Assembly (NCBI GenBank): GCA_028023455.1
Contig: JAQFVV010006293.1
Span: 1,563,844 to 1,627,843 of the forward strand
From: Epiperipatus broadwayi
Lineage: Eukaryota > Onychophora > Udeonychophora > Euonychophora > Peripatidae
Direction: 5' to 3'
DNA length: 64,000 nt
Shown here one piece after another: positions 23,006 to 37,240 of this stretch; within the stretch, counting starts at the first letter, position 1; every line of letters starts with the position of its first letter. The position numbers and the translations under genes were made by a program. The notes under the pieces are model-generated. The model was not told the DNA's origin. It saw nothing but the letters and a program-made list of their open reading frames with translations, and ran no database searches.

Positions 23006-26000
23006 CCCTCAAACATTGTGTTTGATTTGTTCTCTAAAAATAGAATGGCACATGATTGACCAAATTTCCACAAAAATAATATAATGTTTAATCAGGACCA
23101 CTGCAAAATAAATATCCATATTTACATATTGATATGTACTAAATACACGTAAGTAATAAATGATTGTATATATTACACTGTACTGTATATTCTTATTTAA
23201 AAACAAATAAACATTTGTGAATTAAAAACATGTTAACATTTAATCTTACTCTTTTGCATTTTTTTTTTTTTGCTATTGTTTTTTGAAAATGTCTCTGTTT
23301 TTTTATATAAGTTTACTAATAGTTTGTGTTCAAATTTGAAAGCACATTTAAAAAATGGATGTTTTTTTAACATAATGAAAAATAATTTCTTATTGGTTAT
23401 AAAGTTTGAGCAATGTCTTTCATGATTAATTTCTTCATATTTCTGTTTTTTACTTTAAGGTATAGGACAGGATAATTTGCTTCTCCTTTCGTATGATATA
23501 TGATGGAGCCTCCTTACATATATCTTACATTTTGTAGAGTAGTCACATTTTCTTAATAAGTTTTTATTGCAATATATTATGCATTGCTTACTAAATTGTA
23601 TATATATACAGTACTTTTTATCATATCCATATATATATATATAACACTTTTTATGTGTATATTATGCATATATAAATTAAGATTATAGTATAAACAAAAT
23701 TTAAGAAGATAATGTAGTTGAGCACATATGTATTTATTGTGGGTGTTCTAACATTTACATGTGCTCAAGAAAAAAAAAACCTACTATAATTTATTTTTTA
23801 TTCTAAATAAAATTAATATCAGAATATGCTCTGGATAATATCGTTTTTTTAATAACTTTTTTTTTCTCTTTTAGAAATGTAATAGCAGTCTCATTATCAA
23901 CTGATCATAACCTCTTTTAGTTGTGTTTATAACTTCAAGTCTGAATCATCTTTGGAATCTGTACAGTCATTCCTATTTGTCACTATAAGTTTTAGATTAT
24001 TAACTAAACTCTTCAAACTAAATTTCTGATGCAAATGAGACTGCTTTATAGTTTGTTTTTCTTTTTCTGCCATTATTAAATTGATAACTTTTATTTTATT
24101 ACTTAAGAAAGATGCTCTATAATTTTTTTTTAAACTTCATAAAACTTTTAACTTTACACTTTAAAAAAATATGTGAAATAGTATACCACATCAAATTCAA
24201 AAAGAATAACAAAGCATATAGTGCTCTGAATTGGAATATGGGTATTACTGTATTATAAAATTTATTAAATTTATGAATTTTAATGTTTTGAATGCTTTGT
24301 TAAAAAATATTGTTTGTTTAAAATTAAATTTTGAATAGTCTCTATTGATGCTTAAAAAATCTTTTTAAACTTGATTGTTGTCCCATTCATAGATATAAAG
24401 TTATTTGCTTAACCTTATCAAACAAACTACTTTAAGTAAGTAGAAGTGGAATATATAGTGCATTATTTTTTCTTCATCCATACCTCTATTTATGTATTTC
24501 TCATTACAATTTATATATACTTTATATAAAATTTATTACTTGCTTTCAATAATTAAAACTAAGGTTAAAGAAACACAGAGTTCCTTCATGGATGATCATA
24601 TGCCATTTCATGAAATTACAAAATATTTATTTAGTTTCTGCAGTTTTAGGAAATATAAGTTTTATGGATCAGAAACCCACACAATAAATTATTTTTATGA
24701 TGTTCAAATGCATAAAAAATAATTAAAAAATGCATGAGAAATTCTCTATTACATGTTTCATTTTTGCTTCCAATAGCAACTGTATCCACTATACTGTCTT
24801 GTGTTCACTGATTACTCAAATAAATGGCATTATAATAGGGTGAAGTTGATTGTTTTTGGAGTTTAAAAGTGTAAAAACATTTTTTATATTAGGATAATTC
24901 ATTTTCTATCATTATTGTATATCATCAATATTTTGGTAATTTTTTTAAATATATATATGTTTTATGCTGGCAAGTTATGTACCCAAGACAATAGAATTGC
25001 TATGGCTTATCATCTCTTTAATACCCCTGTCTCAGAAACTTTGCTAAGTTTTTTGCATTTTAGATACCTGTATAAATAAACATTCACTTAATATTATTAA
25101 TTGTAATTTTAACATAATGTTAAATGTTGTTGAATCCAAGCATAAATATAATATTTTCAAAACTGATTTATATCGTTGTGAATATACTTTAAAATATTTT
25201 TAATAAGTAAAATATCACAACTGTTGTGATTAAAAGTTTAAAGCACTCAAATTTAATATCAGAATTGCTAAACAATGATTTAAAAAGATGATTAATTTTA
25301 CTCAATTTTAACTGACATTGAATTATCCCACTTAATAATTTATGAATTTAATAAATGTAAATTTAAATAATACTGTATTAGTGAACTGCAGTAATTATAA
25401 TCTGGTGAATAATTCATAAATGAGTTATTTTTACAAGTCTTTCAGATATGTGTATTATGCATATGTGATTGTATTTTTAATGTATTTGGTGTTTCTTTAT
25501 ATATAGTAATTTTATAAGATCAAGTCTAACTAATGAAGTAATTGAATTCAAATAAAAGTGTTGTAGTAATAATTTCAAAATATTTAAATTTGTCTCTCAT
25601 ACAGAAATAAAAATCCAGTATATAAAAAATTAGTTATATATGTGTATATGCAAACTGATCATTAATTATTTATTCAATGTATGATTCAAGTCTTTTTAAT
25701 ATTTTTAATAACAGCAATATTAAAAAAAGAAAATTGCTAATATTTCCACTCATTCTCATATTTCAAATTTGAATATTAAAATACAGTAAAATAAAATGAA
25801 GCTTGCTAGAATGGATGCTTTTAGAGCAAATGAATTATAGAATTATTACTTTTTTCTGACTAAATTAAGATTTGCACAACAAAAACAAATGTTTTATTGA
25901 ATGCTAGAGTACTTTTTTCATACTTTATATGGCTTATCAATTTCGTTCACTTATCTGTTTATTTGTATGTTTAATAAAAAATATAAAAAATTCTATATAA

Positions 26001-27131
26001 TTTTTTTTTTTTAAATTCTTTTAATTAAATTGCATTTTTTATTAAAGAAAAATATTTTATGCATTTAAAATTTACAAAAAAATTTGAGGTAGACAGATTA
26101 CATTAAATGGTTAGCAATCAAATGAAAATATTTTTAGCACTGTAGATTACATCAATTTGATTAATTTATATTAATTAAGAAAACTAAGATTTTGTTGTTA
26201 AAAGTTTGATTGTAGTTCTCTGTAGATAACATTTATGTATGCTTTTCAAATTTGCATGTAAAATTAGGTTTACAAAACTTTCTTAAATTAATGACTATCA
26301 AATGAAATTATTTCAAGCACTCTGATTAAAAGGTTTGTATTATATCTGTTTGTAACAAACTGAAACAATATCAAATCTCCAAAGCGTCATCTATGAATTT
26401 TATATTTCAATTTTTTTGTTGTTGAAAATTTTTTTTTATGTGCAGAGGATTTTTTTATGCTTTTAAAAAAGTTTGATTATAAATTTCTACTAGACAAAAT
26501 GTTTATGCTTTTAAAATTTATGTGTACAGAATATTAGTTAAATTAATTAATTTCATATTATTTTTATACTTGTGTTTTTGATTTTGTATTATATTTTCTT
26601 ATTTAAATGCTTGTGTTGGGTGATAACTTTGCTCCAGAAGTTGTGAACTCTGTCTTGATTATGTTTAAATACATTAATTCATTATAATCTACAATGAATG
26701 ATTTATGTGACAAATGATCTTTTGGAATCTGTTATGATCATTAAAAAAAACCTATTGTGTCTTTCAGTTTGTAATTAAGATTTTGATTATTTATTACATT
26801 ACAACTACATATCCATTACTTCTTTTTCCTTTTTTTAAAATATAGGCAGATCCATGATAATATGACATGATTATTTGTCAGCTTTTTTTAAATTTGGAAT
26901 GGCCCCGGGGCATAGTTATAAATACATCTGACTTTCATGACCATGACAAACTCTGATAAGCTGGGTGAAGTACAGACATTTTTTTAAGGTAATAAGGAAG
27001 TTTTAAGATTTTTTTCCAGATAATTGTTCTATTGATAATCCAGCTATTATTCAGTTATAAGGCAATGAAAGTTAAGACATTTCTCAGCTAACATGTAAAT
27101 GTTCCAAGTTAATCTGCTTTGATCCAGGGTG
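23006..27131. other. 4.1 kb of AT-rich sequence without recognisable features
   Basis: Only short, low-complexity open frames (for example 24492-24722 +) with no motif. There is one GC palindrome GGCCCCGGGGC near 26901. No element ends or repeat partners found. Confidence 0.5.
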
Positions 27132-27139
27132 TATTAGTG
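27132..27139 (+). repeat. hAT target-site duplication, left
   Basis: TATTAGTG, repeated at 30787-30794. Confidence 0.95.
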
Positions 27140-30100
27140 CAGTGGTCTTCAACCTTTTCACATCTGCGGACCGCCACAATAAGGATAAGATTTCGCGGAC
27201 CGGTAGAAGTCTACAGATAAATTTTCTTAAAGATTTAAACTGCTTAGCCTTAGATGAGCATAATTGTTATAACTGACCAAAACAATATATTAGTTACTGT
27301 GTATTGTAATGGTGTTGCTTACCTTCCCTTGCTGAACACTCTCAAGTACAGAAAACAGTACAATAACAATCATTTTCATTAATGTGCCTGCATTGCTACG
27401 TTTATTGTTTATTGTTTCATCGTTAAAACATGCAAGAATAATGTTATTCACCTGAATGTTGGGAAATATCTGTATTTAATGTTAAATATACAAGATAAAG
27501 TTATATATATATATATATGGAGTTTGTATAATAAAAAACATTTTTTTAATATAAATTTTGAATTTTTTTCGAAAAATAATAAAATATTTGATTCATAAAC
27601 ATCAGTGATAACTAGAAAAACAAATTAATTTATGTATGATTGATTAGTTTTTGTTTTCGTTCTGTTTCTTTTTTTTTAATTAGGTAAAAATAAGATTAAA
27701 ATAACACCAGATTGCATTAGTTGTTTACTCTTGAAATCACCTGAGGACCACACTGTAAAGCCACTGAGAAAATTGAGCTGAAAAGTTATTTTGGTAGAGT
27801 CACATAGAAATAAAACAATCATTATAAAGATGTCATTTTGCTAAAAAAAAAAAAAAGATAATAGATTTATGTTCTCGCTGAAATGAAATTATCATCAATG
27901 ATCTGTAGAATTAAAATATTTTCAGGTAGTCAACGGCATTTTATAGTTAAAGATTAAAATTATGATTCCTTAAGATCTGATGATGATTATAATAATTACT
28001 AGAAATTATAAAGAAAGTGTTGAAATGAACAGTCAAATATATATGTAAATCAAATGGATAGCCAGCATATGAGTGATTACAATTTATGTGGTTGATGAGT
28101 TCAACTACATATTGAGTGACTCCTTCCATTCAGGTGGGTGGTTGTGTTCTTATCACTATATATATATATATAATTCGTTTGAATTCGGATTAAAAAAAGA
28201 AACAATCAGCTTTTAAGGCTTAAAAATATAGTAATTAGGGCAAAAATTTTCTCATATTAAACTGCATTTAAAAAATTCTACAGCTTTATCTAACATAGAA
28301 ATAAAAACTATTGTAGGTAATATTTTATTTACAAAAAAATCTAAATTCTAAATTTTTTTACCTACCTAATGTGACGTCTGCTGTTGTTTCTTTGCTACTA
28401 AATTTGATATGCGAGGCTGTAGCGTTGTTTCGGAAAGACGAAGTGCTGCTTTAACATCCATTCTATTTCTTTGTTTATTTTTTATTATAGACATTGCTGA
28501 AAATGTTTTCTCGCATAAATACGAGGTTGAAAAAATCACCAATAATTTGATAGCTTTGTAACTAAAAGTTGGATATTCTTTTTCAAGTGATAGCCAAAAT
28601 TGAGATAACGATTGCATTTTATGTCTGGACACCAGAGTGAGATCAGATGACAATTCAATCAGATTTTCTTTTTCATGAGATTCAAGTGCACAAGAGTTTA
28701 CATCTTCCAAAAAAGGGTTATTAATCCAGAGATTACCTTTACGAGGATCCTCATTTTCAGGAAAATAATTATCAAAGTTTTCAGCTAACGCTCTTAAATG
28801 CTGACTAATTATGTTGAATATGACTTTCTGGTTGACATCAGCAGCAGTCAAAAATTCTCCTAAAAGTGGAAACATATCTATATCTTTTTGTTGTACGCGA
28901 CTATCCCAAAACGACAGTTTTTTTCTAAATGCATCCATTTTATTTCTCAATATAAAAATATTTGTACAAGGTCCCTGGAGAGAAAGATTAAGTCTGTTAA
29001 GAAGGTCAAATATATCGGCTAAGTATGCAAGTTTAGCCATCCATTCATCATTCAACAAAGGTTCTACTAGGTCTGATTTCCGCTCTAGTAAAAACTGTTT
29101 TACTTCTTTACTCAGTTCAAAAAGACGTGCTAGAACTCTTCCTCTTGATAACCATCTCACTTCTGCATGTAGAAGAAGATGTTGGTGGTGTGATTCCATG
29201 CTCTCACACAATATTGCGAATAATCTGGAATTCTTTGCTCGACTGCGAATTTCATTAATAATTTTAACAGCATCATTCATTACAATATTTAGTTCAGTAG
29301 AAAGCTTCTTTGCAGCTAGTTGTTCTCGGTGGATCATGCAGTGAGTGAACAAAATGTCCGGGTGTGCAACTTTCTTTATTTTTATAACTACTCCTGAGCG
29401 ACATCCAGTCATGCTAGCAGCACCATCCGTACATACTCCTACACATTTACTCCAGTCCAAACCTTGTGCTTGAAAATATTCGTCAAGAACATTAAATATC
29501 TCTGAACCAGTAGTCCATGCAGGTATATCAAGGCAACAAAGAAGTTCTTCCCTTAAGTCTTTATCTTCATTATATCTCACGAAGCAGAGTAGAATAGCGT
29601 GATTACTCACATCAGTTGATTCATCAAGCTGAATTGCAAAACATTTCGATTTTTTAATGCCCTCTATAACTTGTTCTTCAATATCTGTGGCCATATCAAC
29701 AATTCTCCTCCTAATAGTAGTATCTGAAAGTGATACAGGATTTAGTTTTTTAGCAGCTTGGGGGCCCAAAATTTCTTGTACAACATCCAAGATGCAAGGC
29801 TTTACTAATTCCTCTCCAATCGTAAATGTTTTTTTTGTTTTAGCTATTCGAAGAGCAACTAAATAAGATGCTTGAAGCAGTGATTTGTCACTAGTCATCA
29901 TCGTACTCATTTGATTTTTCTGAATTTTCATTTGATCACGTAATCTTTCAAAAAAGTCTAATGGCTTATGCATAAGTTCTCCATGCTTTGAATGCAAATG
30001 ACGTGCAAGTTTGGAAGGTTTCATAGCTTCATTTGACAAAATTTCGGAACATACTACACACAAAGGCCGTGGTGATAGTTCACTGTCAGGAGCAACTATG

Positions 30101-30786
30101 AAACCAAGTTTTAAATACTCCTTATTGTAATTTCTAATAAAATGACCTTTTTTTTTTTTTTTCCTGCACATTCTGAAGTATCGGCATATCTCTTTTTCCT
30201 CGTTTCTTCAAGAGTTGAAACACTAGTACTTGGCATACTTTCAGTATCAGCATCTCTTTTTACTGGAATATTATCCTTGTCTCTTCTTAAAAAGGCCAAA
30301 AGGTTTTGCTGTTTGACTTTTTTTGTCTCCATTTTGTGAAATTTACAATTTCGAAAAGAAATGTCACACACAAAATAAAAAGATAATACAAATGCAATAA
30401 AAATTTTTTGCTATATGTGAACAATAAATGAGCTGACGCAATACAGAAATGCCTACTAGGTATAGGAAATGACATGTAAGGTAAGGAGTGGTGCAATTCT
30501 CATGAGATTGACGCTTTGTCTTTTAAAGATTGCATTTTCAGATAAATTCATTTGATTATTATTTAGTAATTATAGCATTATCTAATAATTTAAATAAAAT
30601 TTTGATTTATAATTAATTTTATTTAAGCAATTGCGATGAAAAAATAAATAAAAATTGTTTATATTAATTAAAAGTTTAAAATCTTATTATTTTGTTATTA
30701 TAAACTTTCTTGGCAATTTCTGCGGCCCGGCAGAAAACATTCCGCTGCCCGGTGCCGGTCCGCGGCCCGGTGGTTGAAGACCACTG
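27140..30786 (-). mobile_element. hAT transposon (Buster-type), complete ends
   Basis: The element has perfect 15-bp terminal inverted repeats: CAGTGGTCTTCAACC at 27140-27154 and its complement at 30772-30786. It is flanked by an 8-bp TSD TATTAGTG (27132-27139 and 30787-30794). The duplication fits nnnTAnnn, the preference of the Buster branch of hAT; the Ac branch prefers nTnnnnAn. Subterminal CGGACCG-type motifs occur at both ends. Total 3,647 bp, with one transposase gene on the minus strand. Perfect ends and TSD suggest a fairly recent insertion; one frameshift disables the gene (see 28366-30332). Confidence 0.95.
28366..30332 (-). pseudogene. hAT transposase with BED zinc finger, one frameshift
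   Basis: Likely start is METKKVKQQNLLAF at 30332. The frame is lost in a run of 15 T (A on the coding strand) at 30148-30162 and resumes as a 601-residue frame (30171-28366). In that numbering: BED-type zinc finger (C38, C41, H58, H63, with the SNEAMKPSKLARHL core), then the RNase-H-like fold with D183 (QLDEST) and D249 (CTDGAASMTG), the C278/H281 pair (HCMIHREQ), W340, and a C-terminal dimerisation region with the family CE-TFS motif (SYLCEKTFSAMS) carrying the probable third catalytic residue. Length and order match ZBED5/SCAND3-like Buster transposases. It cuts and pastes its own ends. The one-base slip in a homopolymer may be a true mutation or a sequencing error. The nearby plus-strand open frames are shadows. 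Confidence 0.92.
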
Positions 30787-30794
30787 TATTAGTG
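30787..30794 (+). repeat. hAT target-site duplication, right
   Basis: TATTAGTG, identical to 27132-27139. Confidence 0.95.
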
Positions 30795-31793
30795 TACTAA
30801 CTATGAAAATTAAAGGTGCAATTGTAATATGCAGCAGCTTTATCACAGGTAGTGGAGCTTTTATTCCCCATGAATATACATTTTTGGTTTATCTTTTCCT
30901 TCAATACAGATAGAACTATGAGAGAGCTCTTCAGATTTTCATAACAGTAGATTTTATTATTTGACATGAGTTAATTTACTCAAATAATTTTTTTTAAAAA
31001 ATTTAATGAGGAAATTAATGTGCACACTTTTTAAAAAAATAAAATAAAAACTGTGTAGCAAACAAATTTTAATCGAATAACTTACATTCTTAATTCAATA
31101 CCTGTATAGTTAAAGGCTTTTATTAAAAAAAACAAAAAAAACTCATGATGTATAATCCAATTTATTTAAAAGTTAAATACAAATAATAATTTTAAAGTAC
31201 TTCCTTATTCTTGTATGCAAAGATTTTTAAGTAAGAATTTGTCATAGTAATCATTATCAATTTGTACCTGCTACTTCTTTAAAAAATGTCTTTTTTTTTA
31301 ATCTGCCATTTTCGGTTCTAAGATAAATGATAAAATTCATTCTGAGAAAAATGAAAATACTAATTTTATTCATGACACATTCACATGTAGTAATAAATGG
31401 CAGCAAAAATAAATCAAAAATTATTTTTTATTTAATAATTTTTGTAAATATGATTACTGAGTCATCTATATATCTTTTATTGTAAATGTAAACAATTTGG
31501 CAACAATATTCATTACTTTTAATCATTACATAGTTTAAAAACTTTAATCATATACAGTAATAAAGTGCATTTAAAATAAGTTTTAAAAGTATACATTAGT
31601 TAAAATATAATTTATTATTTAATTTTTATTTAATTTTCTTGTGTAATAATAGAATTGTTGATGTACCCCAATGCCTTTTGTTGTAATTATAAACAATCTC
31701 AGCATTCTGCACATTGTATTTATTAAGTTCATCTTGAGTTTAGATTTGTAGAGGTCCCTACTATCACATTTTCACATAGTCTAAAGTTTTTAG
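30795..31793. other. AT-rich stretch between two hAT elements
   Basis: No gene or element recognised. Confidence 0.5.
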
Positions 31794-31801
31794 CCTTAAT
31801 A

Positions 31802-32269
31802 CAGGGGTCCCCAACCTTTTTGCACTTAAGAGCACATTCCATAATACCGGCCAGGTGGCGGGCACCATTTATTTTTTCAGCTAGGTTGCGGGCACCATTT
31901 ATTTTTTATCTGGACATAATTGCTGAGATATTCTTGACTTAGTTTACGGAGAAGCCACAGTTCATCACATCACATCACATGTAAATTTATAGTTGGATAT
32001 TGTTAATAATACACATAATGTACAAAAAAATATTTATTTCAAAAATTAAATTTTAACATATAATTGACATTTATATTTTTATGCTGTAAAAGTATAGTAT
32101 GCCCTACAATTTGATTACAATATAATACAATAATTCATAAAAAAAATTCAAAAATTAAATTTATTTGTATCAGATAAATAATTTTTTATCGTGTTCGGAT
32201 AGTGGCGGGCACACATAAAATGGTCTGCGGGCGCCATGGTGCCTGCGGGCATAGGGTTGGGGGCCCCTG
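31802..32269. mobile_element. Non-autonomous hAT (MITE), 468 bp
   Basis: Terminal inverted repeats CAGGGGTCCCCAACC (31802-31816) and GGTTGGGGGCCCCTG (32255-32269), with one mismatch, and an 8-bp TSD CCTTAATA (31794-31801, 32270-32277) that also fits nnnTAnnn. The ends differ from the hAT at 27 kb, so another Buster-type family mobilised it. Inside is a 31-bp-spaced repeat around GCGGGCACCATTTATTTTTT and a LINE 3' end (31905-31982). No transposase. Confidence 0.9.
31905..31982 (+). repeat. LINE 3' end inside the hAT MITE
   Basis: Matches 2840-2920 and 22500-22575 and ends in CATCACATCACATCACAT. Either a LINE inserted into the MITE or the MITE's interior captured it. Confidence 0.6.
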
Positions 32270-32277
32270 CCTTAATA

Positions 32278-34190
32278 TATATTACTTAATCTGCATCTTT
32301 ATAATTCATGAACAAAAAATATCGAATATGTTAAATAAGTATGGCTTATTAGTTTCCAGCAAGAAAAAAAGAAAAGTTTTACTAATTAGATAATTACAAA
32401 AAACAATATTGATCACATAATACATAAAGAGTACCAAAAATTATCAAAAATAAAATAGAATTTATTTTTTTAACATGCTTTATTTAAATTAATTCAACAG
32501 GCTGTCAATATCGGTGGCATGGTTTCAAAATAGTGACAGTATATGTAAAATCATTTAAAAGTTCTGTAATTGTATTATGCTTATTAATAAACAGTTTCAA
32601 CGCTATATTTTTATACACCGGTATTTTATTGTTGTTATTCTTTATTAGTAATATGCTTAATAAAATGATTATTTATTTATTAACACTTTTTTTCCAACTT
32701 TTTTTCTATCAGATATTCAAAATTTACAGCATATTTTGAATCTGTTAATAAGTTAAATAGTTTATCATATTATTTTACATGCTTATTTTTTTTTACATGT
32801 GATTCTTAATTTATGATGTGTTTTGGGAAACTAATTGCCCATTATCCAGGGTAAAATTATACGTTATCACGCCCATCTCCCATCAATACTTCATTTTGCT
32901 GTAGACTTAATATATTCATTATTTCAACTTAGTAATTTACAAAGCTGTTCAATTATAACATTTTACTTATTAATTAAACTAATTTTCAGTTTGTATTAAA
33001 TTTGGCATCAAAAATAAATTATTTTAATTTCTATTTATAATTAATAGGAATGAATTATTTTTTAAAAATATGTACTTGGGTAAATATGTAAAACATCTCA
33101 TTAATATTATTTTTTATGATGTATCTCAGTGTGTGTGCATGTAAAAAACACATAGAAATCTACCTACATATAAAGTGTAAAACAAGTCAACATATTTCTT
33201 TGGATCTCAAATAATAATAGAAATGGCTGTTTTTTAGTAAAAGTTGTTCTTATTTTTTTTTATTGTTTGTTTATTTGGGGTGGGTGGGGTTGCATCCACC
33301 ATAGAAGCTCATCCTTATTTTGAATGCTCTTTAAAATAAAATAGGTGGAGAAAAGGGCAAGCAGCCAAAATTTTATTCTCTTCAAGTTTTATTATGCAAC
33401 ACTAGAAAATTTTATTAATAAACTTCGTTTAAATAGCTCACTATACATCATGTTTTTGAAATTAAATAAATGTTTTACATTTAGCTCACATGCCCAAAGT
33501 GACATGACAAAAAAAAAAGTCATCTGACATGGGCATAATTTCGTTTTTTATTATTTTTATACCTATTTATTGTTTTAATTGGTTATTTAGATATAAATGA
33601 AAGCAAAATGGATGGAGTCGGCAGGGACGTGAATATGCAATTGAGATCATTTTCTGCCAAAAACAAACCTTTACTTTTGATACTTTACCCTATATGTATT
33701 TTAAATATATGCATCAACCATGTTCTGCCTAGCTATAGTAATAAAAGGACTAAGTTTTCTTGCTATTGTATCGAATTTATTATTGTGGTGTGCTAACAAT
33801 TAATCTTAATATATTTTTTCACTAGTCAGTAATAATTATTTTTTGATATATATTCTTAATTACTTAATTCTAATTAGAAAATGTCCACTTTTATTTTATT
33901 TATCTCCCCCCTCCCCAATTTTATATATTTTTGCTAATCTACTAATTTACATCATATATTTTTATTTGTAATTTACAATCATACCTGTCAACCCAACTGA
34001 CTTATCACCATCAACAAAGAGTAAATTTCTAAACAACTTACTAAGATCAATCATTCATCTCACCTCTATAAATCATACTATCTTTAAGGAAAAAAAATAC
34101 TATTGAGATGCATACAACTTACTAAATCAAAATTAGGATGATACTATTATAAACACCCACACTAAATTTCACAAATAAGTATATTATTAA
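32278..34190. other. AT-rich stretch without recognisable features
   Basis: Short frames (32533-32739, 33345-33527, 33608-33796, all +) lack motifs. A G-rich run GGGGTGGGTGGGG near 33277 is notable only for composition. Confidence 0.45.
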
Positions 34191-34194
34191 AAAA

Positions 34195-34600
34195 TTTAAA
34201 CATTGGTATCTTGAACCTAAATATCTGGATTTCACGATCGAAATCAACTTGAATGCACTGTCCACAAATATCCTTTTAGCCAAAAGTTTCACCAATCCTA
34301 ATTTAGATGCCTATTACCAGTTGTGCCATAGGGATGAAGAAACAATTCAGCACATTCTCCATGACTGCAAAGGCTACAGACATATCACATATTCATTAGC
34401 AAAATTTATTACACATAATCACTTTCCCTCCCTTTCAGTTCTCATCAATATCATGAACAGAGAGCTCTTCTTTAATATCAGAATATCCATCTTTATACTT
34501 TTCACTCTGTGGTTTCTGAGGTATCACTTTTGCTTTAATCCTACATCTAGTAAACTTTACCCAGTCTTTTAGAGCAAAATGAGTAAAATTAAAATCAGAG
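34195..34600 (+). pseudogene. LINE C-terminal fragment
   Basis: The frame 34249-34572 reads AYYQLCHRDEETIQHILHDCKGYRHI, the C-terminal C..C...EE...H.L..C pattern of non-LTR retrotransposons, but a different family from 21743-22380. Upstream, HWYLEPKYLDF-like sequence fits the usual context. The RT is absent. The frame drifts into hydrophobic AT-rich sequence at its end. Confidence 0.55.
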
Positions 34601-36829
34601 ACCAACCTTTAGCACGTGCAGACTTATTTGCAGTAACCTGGAGCTTGATCACACTGCCTGCATTTCTGTAGATACTACACAACTATTTTCTTTTTACGAT
34701 AGTTATGTTTTTATGTGCCAGTTTTGTAATGCTGTTTGAATGAATTTTAAGTGGGTTTTTTATTGATGAATTATTACCTATAAACTAAAATGTATGTCTC
34801 ATTGTTTCATGTAATGGAATCTCGTTGTAAATAATATGCTAATACTTTTTAATGCACACATATATTCAAAAATTGTTTAAAATAATAATGTTATAAATAA
34901 TAAATTAAAGGGAAGCATATTTTTATATATTTCAGTGAATGAGTGTTCAATCATTCACATTGACTCAAAAAAATAAGAAAAAAACCTACATATTTTTATT
35001 TTTTAAATAAAATGAATAATGATATGCTTGGCTTTCAATCGCAATTAAATAAACTCAGGGCAATATCCTTTTTTTTTTCAATAACTCTATTGAAATGTAA
35101 TTGCAGTGTAGTTTTCAGCAGATTGCACTCTCTTTAGTTGTTTTGATATTTTTAAGAATATCAACTTGATGAATGAATGAATGAATGTTCTTAAATTTTG
35201 TAAAACTTTTAGCATTATACTTGGAAAACATTTTATTATATGAAATATTGTGTCAGATTTGGAAAAGATAATAAAAGAAGAAGAAAATGTATGTAAGCAT
35301 AAACTGAAGAAGATTGGTTAATAAACATGACCACAGTGCTTTGAGACAGAAAAAGAGCTGCCATATAGTAAAATTTATTAATCTTTTTTTTTTTTTTAAT
35401 ATGTATGCACTTGGAGATGGAAACATGGTTGCTAGCATATAATAAAATGCATAATTCATATTTTTTGCATTGAGATTATTTCATTTATCTAATAAACCAG
35501 TAGCTATAGAATTAATCTCGAAGTATATTTGATGATATATATATATCTGTGTAGCATTCAGATTATACACTAACTCTCTCTAGAAATATTACTTAAATGT
35601 TAATCTTTTAATCTCAGAAGAGAATAGTCCAATAAAAAATTGCATACGTTTTCAAATTAATTTATTTTCAACAATAAAGTTATTAAAAATTTCCAAAACA
35701 AAATGGATTTTTTCCCAGACAGAAATCGTAACTAAACAAAGAAAAAAAAAAAAGTTTTGTGGTTTATTATCATTGTACTATCTTTGATTCTAAGTTTATC
35801 ATCAGATTTTCTCCAGTATTTTATAATTCTATATCATTTTAAAATTGTTATGATATTCACGAATCTTAAACAACTATAAACATACGAAAAATGATTTGTT
35901 TGCAACTTCTATTTTGCCTTATTATAAAATTGATCAAACTATTTATCTAAAGTAATTGTAAATTAAAGTGATATTGCTTTTATGTTAAGGACAAAAGCAA
36001 AAATATTTGCTATATTATTAATTATTAAAGTGAATTTATATTAATATCTAATAGTTATGCAGTATAGTATGTGTGTTCATAAAATTGAAAATAAAACTAA
36101 ATGTCATATTTTGCACTCAATTAAGTTCGAATGTCTGTTTTTCTTGTACCTTTTTTTTTTTTTTGGAAAAAAAAAATTAGCATACAATTGCTTCCCTAAT
36201 CTCATAAATATATTTATTAAAGTTATAACTTTTAATTATTTTGTTAATTTAAGAGATTACTCAGTAATTGTAGTTGTTGATGTAATTATATATTTTGTCA
36301 AACAACTTTATTTAAAAAAAAAGAAAAGCAAACAAGTTTTTAAGGTCATTAATAATTAATATTTTTTTTTACATGTCAAAGAATATTCAATTGTTGATTT
36401 AATCTTAATACTTCGTCATACCATAGAATTTTTGTACAGTGGCAGTCAGTGATAATGGGAGGAAAGGAATAGTTTGATTTTTTTAGTATTTAGAAAGTTT
36501 TTATTTTCATTACTGTACATTTAAAGCAAAATGATGAGGCTTAATATATATATACTAAACACTTATAAAACACTATATGCGATACTTACAAAAACGATAA
36601 TAATAATAAGTAAAAAAAAAATTATAATTATTTATTTAATAACTGAAATACAGGCTTATTATATAACTGTAGCAATATATGTAATATATAGTGTAATCAT
36701 TACAATTTTATCAAGAAAGTATTTTCATATATTTCCAAGCATCAGAACTTATTAATATCTTTTTTAAAAATATATATATATTATTATTTTCTGATAATAT
36801 TTGGAAAATGTACGTACTGAACGTTAGAT
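34601..36829. other. AT-rich stretch without recognisable features
   Basis: A GAATGAAT repeat near 35170 and poly-T runs; no gene or element recognised. Confidence 0.5.
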
Positions 36830-37240
36830 GTAATTAGAGGGGATTTGAACACAGACTTTCAAACTCCCTTCAGCTATCCACTTCATTTTATATAACCGAT
36901 ACACATGGCGACGTACATGTGAACTCTTCAGCCACCCATAAAACAATAAGAATAGCTGAAGAGTTTGACGATGGAGAAAATTGAAACCTGTCCATTAAAA
37001 TTTGAAGATTTGCTATCTTAATATAAACTGAGCATTGATTATTTATATATGTGGGAGATGATGATCTGGACCGATGACTGTCAAGTCAACAAACGTTACA
37101 TGATATTTACATAATTATGCCTTAGCTACAGTGGCATGATAATTTTCAGCTTTGGTTTGATTGAGATTTTCATTGCTAATTACGTAGGGATGGATGTTGA
37201 ATAGGGGTCTACATCAGTTAACCTATTATCTTTACTTCAA
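36830..37240. repeat. Dispersed repeat with B-box-like end
   Basis: Its middle (CCTGTCCATTAAAATTTGAA, then CTTAATATAAACTGAGCA) matches 56130-56190. Its left end, read on the minus strand, has GTTCAAATCCCC like the GTTCGAATCCCG near the right end of 56035-56358. The two copies differ in arrangement, so one is rearranged. Possibly a tRNA-derived SINE or PLE relic. Confidence 0.5.

Noticed and set aside
28811-29344. 177-residue plus-strand frame
   Set aside because: It is antisense to the hAT transposase, whose motifs are clear; a shadow frame.
35165-35190. GAATGAAT tandem repeat
   Set aside because: An ordinary short microsatellite.
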